64,000 nucleotides of DNA. It comes from Lyticum sinuosum. GTDB taxonomy: Bacteria; Pseudomonadota; Alphaproteobacteria; Rickettsiales; Midichloriaceae. Positions 56,902-64,000 of the stretch are shown here, piece after piece (the stretch's first letter is position 1; each line of letters begins with the position of its first letter). Both the position numbers and the translations under genes were made by a program. Location: contig NZ_JARGYU010000002.1 in assembly GCF_034471385.1 (NCBI RefSeq), positions 186,001 through 250,000 of the forward strand, given 5' to 3'. The notes below the pieces were generated by a model, which was not told the DNA's origin, made no database searches, and saw only the letters and a list, made by a program, of their open reading frames with translations.

Positions 56902-57348
56902 CTATGATTTATTATTTGTATCACAATTATCTTGTACATTATTTGATATATGTGATTTCAGAGATAATGAAGATTTATTATTTAGATAATTTTTATATTC
57001 TTTATAATTTATGTCTTCAGAGTTATCATTATTAATTTGATATTGGTTATCATTTTTAATAATACTCTCAAAATCTTCAATATTTTTCGAATAAAAATGA
57101 TTAAATGAAGTTTTATGAATTAGAAGAGGACGTCCATCCCCATAAAAAATAAAGCATATTTCATCTAAACAACGTATACAAACAATTTTTTGTTTTAGAT
57201 CTAGTTGTTTTTGCTCAATAATTTCTATTTGTTGTTCTGTTTTATTATTTTTTTTTATTTCTTTTTTTAGATATAATATATATACTAATAAGAATAATAT
57301 TAAGATAACTACTATAAAAATTGATATCATTATCATTAGTTCATCCAT
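56902..57348 (-). CDS. Possible flagellar biosynthetic protein FliO
   Basis: A 148-residue protein with one N-terminal membrane helix (about 6-28), a short basic/coiled segment, then a small beta-rich block LDLKQKIVCIRCLDEICFIFYGDGRPLLIHKTS. This layout and the pattern hydrophobic-K-x-R-x-x-x-D-x-x-x-x-hydrophobic-x-G-x-x-x-x-L recall FliO, the small membrane protein that assists FliP assembly in the flagellar export gate. The C-terminal ~50 residues are Asn/Ser-rich and unconserved-looking. FliO is poorly conserved, and no fliP/Q/R lie beside it, so the call rests on shape and one short block. Confidence 0.4.
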   Translation of the reverse strand: MDELMIMISIFIVVILILFLLVYILYLKKEIKKNNKTEQQIEIIEQKQLDLKQKIVCIRCLDEICFIFYGDGRPLLIHKTSFNHFYSKNIEDFESIIKNDNQYQINNDNSEDINYKEYKNYLNNKSSLSLKSHISNNVQDNCDTNNKS

Positions 57349-57522
57349 AAAAACACATGTTATAAATATATGATTTATACTTATTTAGTACTTACAATAC
57401 AAAATAAAATAATATATTGATATCAATATAATTATTAATAATGTAAAAATATTTAAGGTTAATCAAGTTATAAATTATATTATTAAATTATTAAGTATTA
57501 TAAATTTTGTAGGAATTATATT

Positions 57523-58755
57523 TTATATAAATAAAGCTACTAGTGATGCATTTATAAAATTTACTAAATTTCCTGCAACTAGAGATTTCATACCTATTTT
57601 TAAAACTTCATCACGTCTTTCTGGAACTAGCATACTGTAAACTCCTATAGCTAATCCTACACTACCAAAGTTTGCAAAACCAGATATAACATACATAACT
57701 ATAATTTGTGTTTTATGTGAAATACTTGATCCCAATGTCAAAAATTCTTGTGTTGCTAATATCTCATTAAATACTATTTTAGTCCCTATAATACTACTAG
57801 CATTAATAATATCAGAGCTTTCTACTCCTATAATCCAGCTTATTGGGGCCATTAAAAAACCTAAAATCATTTGAATTGAAATAGGTTTATTATTTATATA
57901 TGGAAGATAATCTAAAATTTTATTAGCTATATCAATAAGAGATATAAAACCTATAAGCATTGCAACTATAGTAACAAGAACTTTTGCACCATTCATAATA
58001 CCAGTAAAGACAGATTCAATTAATGTATCACCTTCTTTAAGTTCCATATCATTTGCACCTGTAAGATTATTTGATGATTCTGGAATAATAATTTTGGAAA
58101 TTGTGACAACCATAGGAATTCCAATTAAAACAGAAGATAATGTATGAACCATCGCATTAGGAATAATAGGTCGTATTATAATATCAATAAGAACCATAAC
58201 AGAGCTAGCTAATCCAGCCATTCCACATGTAATCAGTGTAAATAATTCGTTTTTTGTAAGACGTTTTAGATATGGTGTAATAATCAAAGGTGTTTCAGCT
58301 AATCCAGCAAAAATATTAGTTGATATTGCAACTCCTAATGTTCCTCCTATACGAAGTGTTTTTTGAAATATATTTGATAATATATTTATAAAAAATGGTA
58401 AAACCTTGATATAAATTAAAACAGAACTAAGAGCTGATAAAACTATAAGAACAGGAAGACTTTGTAATGCCATTATAAAACCAAGCTGACCAGAAGCTTC
58501 TGTCTTTGCTAATCCTCCAAAAACCACCGATGTTCCTTTAATAGCAGAATCAGATATAGATTTTAATGTATCATTAACGCAAGTAAGTGCATTGACTACA
58601 GATGGTATTTTTATAACTATTATAGCAAAAAAGAATTGACATATAATACCAATAACTAGATCAGTTTTCTTTATTGCTTTTTTATTAGTACTCATCAAAA
58701 TTGCAATTGATATAAAAACTATATACGATAATATTGTGTGTAGATACTGTGGCAT
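57523..58755 (-). CDS. nupC: Concentrative nucleoside transporter (NupC/CNT family)
   Basis: The 410-residue protein has the CNT pattern: helices from the N-terminus (HTILSYIVFISIAILMSTNK), then the conserved VFGGLAK, a FIMALQSLPVLIVLSALSSVLIYI segment, the ETPLIITPYLKRLTKNELFTLITCGMAGLASS block, and the C-terminal YVISGFANFGSVGLAIGVYSMLVPERRDEV. CNT proteins import nucleosides with Na+ or H+. About 200 bases upstream on the same strand lies udk, whose product could phosphorylate imported uridine and cytidine. A host-dependent pyrimidine supply is plausible. Confidence 0.94.
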   Translation of the reverse strand: MPQYLHTILSYIVFISIAILMSTNKKAIKKTDLVIGIICQFFFAIIVIKIPSVVNALTCVNDTLKSISDSAIKGTSVVFGGLAKTEASGQLGFIMALQSLPVLIVLSALSSVLIYIKVLPFFINILSNIFQKTLRIGGTLGVAISTNIFAGLAETPLIITPYLKRLTKNELFTLITCGMAGLASSVMVLIDIIIRPIIPNAMVHTLSSVLIGIPMVVTISKIIIPESSNNLTGANDMELKEGDTLIESVFTGIMNGAKVLVTIVAMLIGFISLIDIANKILDYLPYINNKPISIQMILGFLMAPISWIIGVESSDIINASSIIGTKIVFNEILATQEFLTLGSSISHKTQIIVMYVISGFANFGSVGLAIGVYSMLVPERRDEVLKIGMKSLVAGNLVNFINASLVALFI

Positions 58756-58952
58756 TTCAATTAAAAAATTTAAACTTAATTATGAGATTAATTCGTATGA
58801 AATAAATGTAAGAGTACTAAATAAATGTAAGAATAGTAATAAAGAATAGTATTTTAGTACTCAATATTTTTAATTATTTTAATTGATGTATTAAAATTGG
58901 CACTAATATTATTTTTTAATAAAAATTAAAGAAAATTAATTAAAACTAAAAA

Positions 58953-59588
58953 TTAAAAAACATTATTTTCATCAACTAATTTAATCAACATATTACGAAC
59001 AATATCTATTGCAACTTTGTTTCTTCCACCTTTTGGTATAAGGAAGTGTGCATATTTTCTAGATGTTTTAACAAACTTCATGAACATTGGTCTTGTTTTA
59101 GTATTATACATTTTGATTCCATCTTCAATTTTTAATCCTCTTTCTACAACGTCTCTTTGTAATCTCCGACTTAGGCATAAGTCCAATGGTGTATCAACAA
59201 ATATTTTTATATCAAGCATTTTACGTAGGTTCTTGTCTGAAAGTACCATAATCCCTTCAATTACAATAACTTTACATTTTGATATTTCAATACCACTAGC
59301 ATGTCTCGTACAAGTTTTATGATCATATTGTGGCATAAATATAGTTTTCCCCATTTTGAGATCTTTAATATGTTGTACAAGAAGTTCATTATCGATACTT
59401 CTAGGATGGTCAAAGTTCCTTAACCTTCTTTCCATAAAAGGAACATATGAAAGATCAAAGTAATAATTATCTTGAGGTATAATAACAACTTCTGGTATAT
59501 CTTTCATAATTGCATTAGCAAGGGAACTTTTACCAGAACCAGAAGCCCCTGCTATGCCTACAACAACTAAATTTTTTTTAATAGTCAT
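58953..59588 (-). CDS. udk: Uridine kinase
   Basis: A 211-residue P-loop kinase that turns uridine and cytidine into UMP and CMP. The Walker A is GASGSGKSS (residues 14-22). The substrate block QDNYYFDLSYVPFMERRLRNFDHPRSID and the VIVIEGIMVLSDKNLRKMLDIKIFVDTPLDLCLSRRLQRDVVERG block are diagnostic of Udk. The length is standard. It lies upstream of nupC on the same strand, about 200 bases apart, which supports a nucleoside-salvage pair. Confidence 0.96.
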   Translation of the reverse strand: MTIKKNLVVVGIAGASGSGKSSLANAIMKDIPEVVIIPQDNYYFDLSYVPFMERRLRNFDHPRSIDNELLVQHIKDLKMGKTIFMPQYDHKTCTRHASGIEISKCKVIVIEGIMVLSDKNLRKMLDIKIFVDTPLDLCLSRRLQRDVVERGLKIEDGIKMYNTKTRPMFMKFVKTSRKYAHFLIPKGGRNKVAIDIVRNMLIKLVDENNVF

Positions 59589-60131
59589 TTACTGTATTTA
59601 ATAAATGATTAAGTTCTAAGAACTGCTAGCACATATTTTTTATTATTGCAACATAAATATATAAGATAAAAAATATTAAAAATGAGAATATTAATATTAA
59701 AAACTTAGAAAATATATTTACAGAGATAGAATTTACACACATTGTGTAATTCACATAGTATAAATTTTAATAAAAATAATAATTTTTTAATAAACTTAGT
59801 TTTTAATAAAATTTTAATAATTACCATATCTTTAGATAATAATAATATTGCTTATTTGTATATTTTTATTCTAAATTATTTACAAAAAATATCATTTTTT
59901 GCAAAAATTTTATTAGATACTAATTACTTATTTAAATTAATATAAAAATAATATCAAAAATGATGATAAATTTTTCTCTAAAATTCTTTACATTAATTTA
60001 ATATTATGTTAGGATGACTGCATTGTTTTCTACGGTAATAAAAAATTAATTTTTAATTAAGTTTATTACTCAATTTAATATGTTAACTTTATTAGTAACA
60101 TAAAAATAAATTATATATAATTAGTATTAGT
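59589..60131. other. Long intergenic region between divergent udk and carD
   Basis: About 540 bases of AT-rich DNA. It holds a short AGTTC-TAA-GAACT hairpin at 59612-59624 and a stronger palindrome at 59733-59749. A frame at 59742-59945 starting with TTG encodes 67 hydrophobic, low-complexity residues and overlaps the palindrome; I do not call it a gene. A possible carD promoter is TTTACA at 59987-59992 with TAGGAT after 17 bases (60010-60015), a weak match. Confidence 0.5.
59733..59749. promoter_or_regulatory. Palindrome in the udk/carD divergent region
   Basis: TTACACA (59733-59739) and TGTGTAA (59743-59749) are exactly complementary around a CAT centre. The half-site CACA/TGTG also occurs in the palindrome at 45847-45862, likewise between divergent genes. 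It could be a dimeric regulator site. A TCACA follows at 59751-59755. Confidence 0.4.
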
Positions 60132-60671
60132 ATGTTTACTCAAAAAATATCTCAACCAACCGATGTTAATGAAGTAAACTTCCAAGTAGGAGATAATGTT
60201 GTTTATCCTATGCATGGAGTTGGAATTATTATCTCTGAAGAGAATCAATCTGTTGCAGGAGTTGATATGACTGTTTATGTTATATCTTTTTCACATGATA
60301 GAGTAACATTGCGTATTCCTAAGAACAGGACTGCTAAAGTAGGACTACGTTCTTTATCTAGTGAATCTGATGTTGAATTTGCATTCAAAATATTAAGCAA
60401 TAAAATCAGATCAAGTAAAAATCAACGTGGTAGAATAATGTGGAGTAAACGCGCTAGGAAATATGAATCAATGATTCATTCTGGATCATTAATATTATTA
60501 GCAGAAGTTATTAGAGATCTCTATAAACCAGATGGGGAAGACCATTCATATAGTGAAAAACAAATATATGATACTGCAATGCTTCGTTTTGTTCAAGAAT
60601 ACTCAATATTAAAAAAAGTTACTAAAGATGAAGCACTGCAAAAAATTATTTCAACTTTAAACTATAGTTAG
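60132..60671 (+). CDS. carD: CarD family transcriptional regulator
   Basis: The 179-residue protein has the CarD/RID RNA-polymerase-interacting domain at its N-terminus (FQVGDNVVYPMHGVGIIISEE) and a helical DNA-binding C-terminal domain (RKYESMIHSGSLILLAEVIRDLYKPD, then RFVQEYSILKKVTKDEALQKI). CarD binds the polymerase beta subunit and stabilises open promoter complexes, notably at rRNA genes. It is widespread in alphaproteobacteria including Rickettsiales. Length and domains are normal. It stands alone and converges on iscS with a ~280-base gap. Confidence 0.95.
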   Translation: MFTQKISQPTDVNEVNFQVGDNVVYPMHGVGIIISEENQSVAGVDMTVYVISFSHDRVTLRIPKNRTAKVGLRSLSSESDVEFAFKILSNKIRSSKNQRGRIMWSKRARKYESMIHSGSLILLAEVIRDLYKPDGEDHSYSEKQIYDTAMLRFVQEYSILKKVTKDEALQKIISTLNYS

Positions 60672-60950
60672 AAAATTTTATATAATAAAGTAAAAACTGT
60701 GCTTATTTTAATTTTTAATAAGTATTAAAAGTATTAATTTATAAAATAAAGTTTTCGTTTAACAGGTTTAATAGAAATATAATTTCTAATACTTTCAAAA
60801 AATATATTAAATTAGTACTGTTTTAATAGTAGTATATAATGTATATATTTCCTGATATTTTTTTTATCGTTCATTAATAATTTAGGATTTGACAACAAAA
60901 TAGTATAATAAAAATAATTTTTATCTATGTATACATTATAATTATCATAA

Positions 60951-62162
60951 TTAATGTACCCATTTTATACTTTTTATATCTATTCCATTTTGCACCATTT
61001 CCCATAATGGACTCATATCACGTAAGCGTATTACAGATATGTTTATTAAATCAATTAAGTAATTCACATCATCTTCTGTTGTAAATTTTCCAATACTGAA
61101 TCTTATTGATGTGTGAGCTAAATCTTCATCTATTCCAAGAGCATGTAGTACATATGATGGCTCTAGCGAAGCTGATGTACAAGCAGAACCTGATGATATC
61201 GCTATTCCTTTTAGACTAGCAATCATAGATTCTCCTTCAATATAAGCAAAACTTGCATTAATACATCCAGGATAATATTGATTTTCAATTCTGCTACCAT
61301 TTATAAATACATCTGGAATTGTTAATAAAAAATTAGTTATTTTATGATAAAAAGTAGAAATTTTTTGATAATCCAAATTCATTTCTGATTTAGCTATCTC
61401 AGCAGCTTCACCTAAACCAACAATAAGAGGTGTAGGTAAGGTCCCAGATCTCATACCTCTTTCTTGCCCACCACCACTAATTAAAGATTTTAATTTTACT
61501 CTTGGATTTTTATTAACATAAAGTACTCCTATGCCTTTTGGTGCATAAATTTTATGTCCAGATATACTCATCATATCAATTTTCATTTTTTTCACATCAA
61601 GTGGAATTTTGCCAAAAGCCTGAGCCGCATCTGTATGAAAAAAAACATTATGTTTCCTGCAAATTTCTCCAATTTCAGCTACAGGCTGAATTACTCCAAT
61701 TTCATTATTAATTGTCATAATTGAAATTAAGAGCGTATCAGGGCGGATAGTTTTCTCTAGTTCATTTAAATCAACTATTCCATTTTTATCAACTCCTAAA
61801 TAAGTAATATCAAATCCATCTTCTTTAAGATATCGACATGAATCTAGAACACATTTATGTTCTGTTTTTAATGTTATAATATGTTTTTTTCCATAATTTT
61901 TGTAAAAATAAGCACTACCTTTAATTGCTAAATTATTGGATTCTGTTGCTCCTGAAGTAAATATAATTTCTGAAGAGTGTGCATTGATAAGATTTGCTAT
62001 TTTATCTCTAGCTTCCTCTATAGCTTTTTCAGCTTCCCAACCATAAATATGTGTTCTAGAGTGAGGATTACCATATTTTTCGCTAAAAAATGGAATCATT
62101 TTATCTAGCACTCTTGAATCTACAGGTGTAGAAGCTAAATAATCGAAATATATATTACGCAT
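60951..62162 (-). CDS. iscS: Cysteine desulfurase IscS
   Basis: A PLP enzyme of 403 residues that takes sulfur from cysteine for Fe-S cluster assembly and tRNA thiolation. The start [19 protein letters not shown] is that of IscS. The PLP Lys is in [17 protein letters not shown], and the active-site Cys loop is [21 protein letters not shown], on a long flexible loop as in group I desulfurases. The C-terminal DISP-like tail ([20 protein letters not shown]) contacts IscU. It follows the nifS-like gene on the same strand by 175 bases. iscU, expected next, is not present before the strand changes. Confidence 0.97.
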   Translation of the reverse strand: MRNIYFDYLASTPVDSRVLDKMIPFFSEKYGNPHSRTHIYGWEAEKAIEEARDKIANLINAHSSEIIFTSGATESNNLAIKGSAYFYKNYGKKHIITLKTEHKCVLDSCRYLKEDGFDITYLGVDKNGIVDLNELEKTIRPDTLLISIMTINNEIGVIQPVAEIGEICRKHNVFFHTDAAQAFGKIPLDVKKMKIDMMSISGHKIYAPKGIGVLYVNKNPRVKLKSLISGGGQERGMRSGTLPTPLIVGLGEAAEIAKSEMNLDYQKISTFYHKITNFLLTIPDVFINGSRIENQYYPGCINASFAYIEGESMIASLKGIAISSGSACTSASLEPSYVLHALGIDEDLAHTSIRFSIGKFTTEDDVNYLIDLINISVIRLRDMSPLWEMVQNGIDIKSIKWVH

Positions 62163-62337
62163 GTTTTTATATTAATTATTATATTTTATTATTATATTTT
62201 TATGATTTATAACTAAAATATCCATAATATATCTTATAGTTTATTTAGTATATTATTTTTTTTCTGATACTTAATATTTCTTATATAACTTAAAGATTTT
62301 TATAGAATTTGTAGAAATAAATTAGCATATAAAATTA

Positions 62338-63489
62338 TTATTTTACATATTTATTTTTTAAACTCTGCCAAACATCATTGATTTTATACAAATCTTCATT
62401 AGAAATTCCAGGACCAAGACTGATTCTTATGAACTCTTCAGAAGCAGTATTTTCATATCCTAGAGATAAATAAACACTTGATGTTTTTTTAATAGTACCG
62501 GAAGAGCAAGCAGGTCCAGAACTAACACATATATTATATCTATCAAAGTATGCAACCTGTACATCTGATTTGATACCAGGAATACGTACAGATATAGTAT
62601 TAGGTAGTCTTTTTATTTCAGAATTAATAGGTTTATGTAACAAATTCTTTTTATCAATATTAAATAAATCTTCTAATTTATTTCTTTGTAACTCAACATT
62701 ACTCCAATTATTATTTATTTCATTAATAATTGAGCATGCAACTCCTAATCCATGAATAGAAATAATATTTAGAGTTCCTGATCTCATTCCCATTTCTTGT
62801 CCACCACCATCAATTATGGGATATAAACTAATAGAATTCTGTAAAACTAAAGCAGCTGAGCCAATTGGTCCACCAAATTTATGACCAGAAATTGTCATCA
62901 TATCAACACCTAAATCAAAAAAATTAACTGGTATTTTTCCAAAAGCTTGACTTGCATCTGTATGTATTACTCCATTATATTTATGGGTTAATTTTGCGAT
63001 AGTTTGAATTTTCTGAATTATTCCAATTTCACCATTTGCCAGGCTTATCGATACTAAAAATTTCTCATTTTTCTCTATATTATTATAAATATTATATAAA
63101 ATTTCTTCTAATTGATTAATATTTACAATGCCGTCTGAATCAACATTTAATATTATGCTATCTTTTCTACATTTAGCAACTGATGAATGTTCTATAGAAG
63201 ATATAATTATTTCTTTCCAGTTTTTGCCTTTTAAAGCTAAATTATTAGCTTCTGTTCCTGTAGCACAAAATATTACAGAGATATTTTTATTATCATTATA
63301 ACTAATTGCACCAAAAGATTTTTTAATATATTTACGTGCTTCTTCTATAATATTTTTAGCTTCTTGACCATATTTATGTATTGAGGATGAATTATATGGC
63401 ATATTCTTTTTTATTAAAGTAATCATGGCATCAGACACATGATTATGTAATGTAGTAGTTGCGTTATGATCGCAATATATTGTTTTCAT
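62338..63489 (-). CDS. NifS-like cysteine desulfurase, second copy
   Basis: A 383-residue paralogue of IscS located just upstream of it. The start KTIYCDHNATTTLHNHVSDAM, the PLP site TISGHKFGGPIGSAAL, and the Cys loop CVSSGPACSSGTIKKTSSVYLSLGY are all present. It therefore should be an active group I desulfurase. It is more diverged and Asn/Lys-rich than IscS and lacks the IscU-contact tail. A tandem NifS-like plus IscS pair is a feature of Rickettsiales isc clusters. Its separate role is not established; a scaffold-specific sulfur donor is possible. Confidence 0.92.
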   Translation of the reverse strand: MKTIYCDHNATTTLHNHVSDAMITLIKKNMPYNSSSIHKYGQEAKNIIEEARKYIKKSFGAISYNDNKNISVIFCATGTEANNLALKGKNWKEIIISSIEHSSVAKCRKDSIILNVDSDGIVNINQLEEILYNIYNNIEKNEKFLVSISLANGEIGIIQKIQTIAKLTHKYNGVIHTDASQAFGKIPVNFFDLGVDMMTISGHKFGGPIGSAALVLQNSISLYPIIDGGGQEMGMRSGTLNIISIHGLGVACSIINEINNNWSNVELQRNKLEDLFNIDKKNLLHKPINSEIKRLPNTISVRIPGIKSDVQVAYFDRYNICVSSGPACSSGTIKKTSSVYLSLGYENTASEEFIRISLGPGISNEDLYKINDVWQSLKNKYVK

Positions 63490-63651
63490 ATTAATTAATA
63501 ATATTACTTTTATATATTTAGATAGAATTAGGTTATATGCTATAACTTAATTATAAATATAATCAATAAAATAATATAATATATAAAAATAATACTTTTT
63601 CAGAAAATTTATAATATTAACATAAATATACTAATAAAATTATTTATTAAA

Positions 63652-64000
63652 TTATATTAACGCCTTTTTTTTATTTATTTTAAAATCTATATTATTATAA
63701 TTAGAATTATTATATTTATAGTCTTTAGACTTATAAGTATTATTTAATACTCTTGGTTTTATTGTTTTTTTAATAATTTTTGTAACTTTAGAAAAAGAAT
63801 TATCATTAATTTTTTTTATATTATCTCTTTTTTTAACTATAGATTGACGCTCTAGATTATGAATACTAGTATCACTAAAAGATATAGATTCTCCTGATCT
63901 TCTTATATCATTCCTCCATTTACATCCGCGAGATAAAGCTGATTCTACTTTGATTTTAACATATTTAGGATCTAAATCTGCCATCTGACAAACAGATATA
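63652..64000 (-). CDS. Hypothetical protein, 5' end beyond the right edge
   Basis: The frame is open through the right edge of the window. The ATG at 63984 is only an internal candidate, since the codons upstream (Ile-Ser-Val-Cys-Gln) are also open and look coding. The readable start VCQMADLDPKYVKIKVESAL resembles a short helical domain of the type 'LADLDPxYVRxK' seen in small alphaproteobacterial or phage-like proteins, but I cannot name it. The last ~70 residues are a very basic Lys/Asn-rich tail. It lies about 160 bases upstream of the nifS-like gene on the same strand. A DNA- or RNA-binding role is possible from the charge only. Confidence 0.45.
   Translation of the reverse strand, partial: ISVCQMADLDPKYVKIKVESALSRGCKWRNDIRRSGESISFSDTSIHNLERQSIVKKRDNIKKINDNSFSKVTKIIKKTIKPRVLNNTYKSKDYKYNNSNYNNIDFKINKKKALI

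Noticed and set aside
59742..59945. Frame of 67 codons between udk and carD
   Set aside because: It starts with TTG inside a palindrome and encodes hydrophobic low-complexity sequence without a recognisable domain.
60889..60909. TTGACA followed by TATAAT on the plus strand
   Set aside because: The spacer is only 9 bases, too short for a sigma-70 promoter, and it would transcribe into the 3' end of iscS.
1..64000. Insertion sequences, prophage, CRISPR, toxin-antitoxin or restriction systems
   Set aside because: I looked for transposase, integrase, Cas and methylase motifs in the long frames and regular spacer-repeat arrays, and found none.

Overview
The window is an AT-rich bacterial chromosome segment. 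The A/T bias extends into the proteins, which are full of Asn, Lys and Ile and carry low-complexity insertions. I read it as an alphaproteobacterium of the order Rickettsiales, or a similarly reduced intracellular lineage. The reasons are a NifS-like gene directly upstream of iscS, a BolA-era-style scatter of single housekeeping genes with few operons, an alphaproteobacterial-type Fur, CarD, a pyruvate-phosphate-dikinase regulator, and a stand-alone RelA/SpoT-type HD hydrolase. It also carries flagellar genes (flgK, flgI, flgF and a FliO-like gene). This combination is known from flagellated Rickettsiales such as members of the Midichloriaceae (for example Lyticum). Genus-level placement is inference.

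Layout. 1-10 kb: flgK (cut by the left edge, minus strand), then a plus-strand run fabI, ppa, trhO and a TlyC/CorC-type gene, an orphan plus ruvC on the minus strand, and flgI. 10-21 kb: a LOG-family gene and lon (minus), then mreD-like, mrdA (PBP2), pgsA, infB with a very long Asn-rich N-terminus, and a putative lipoprotein. 21-31 kb: a coiled-coil protein with a C-terminal membrane anchor, nuoI, fur, ppsR, ftsH, an HD-only (p)ppGpp hydrolase, an orphan of 342 residues, secF and cdsA. 31-46 kb: dut, flgF, an MFS transporter, nusA, an S9 peptidase, nuoG, a ligA that lacks most of its BRCT domain, and murF. 46-53 kb: a polyprenyl diphosphate synthase, an HU-like gene, a BI-1 family gene, ilvE, serS, an AI-2E/PerM-type permease, and a small tRNA operon (Val-UAC, Asp-GUC) with recognisable promoter and terminator, followed by a remnant of tolQ. 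53-64 kb: trxA, a PpiD/SurA-type foldase, cpoB, a FliO-like gene, nupC, udk, carD, iscS, a nifS-like gene and a gene cut by the right edge.

How the genes work together. Envelope building is covered in pieces: MurF, PBP2, MreD-like, CdsA, PgsA, FabI and the polyprenyl carrier. Protein secretion and quality control are covered by SecF, PpiD, FtsH, Lon and CpoB. Respiratory complex I is represented by isolated nuoI and nuoG, and Fe-S supply by IscS/NifS. NupC with Udk suggests uptake and phosphorylation of host nucleosides. Operons that are normally contiguous (nuo, nusA-infB, mre/mrd, tol-pal, flg) are broken into singletons, which fits extensive rearrangement.

I saw no insertion sequence, CRISPR array, prophage, rRNA gene or clear defence/toxin system. 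The most interesting items are the decayed tolQ, the BRCT-truncated LigA, the anchored coiled-coil protein, the orphan genes, two palindromes placed between divergent genes, and repeated signs of short in-frame tandem duplication.
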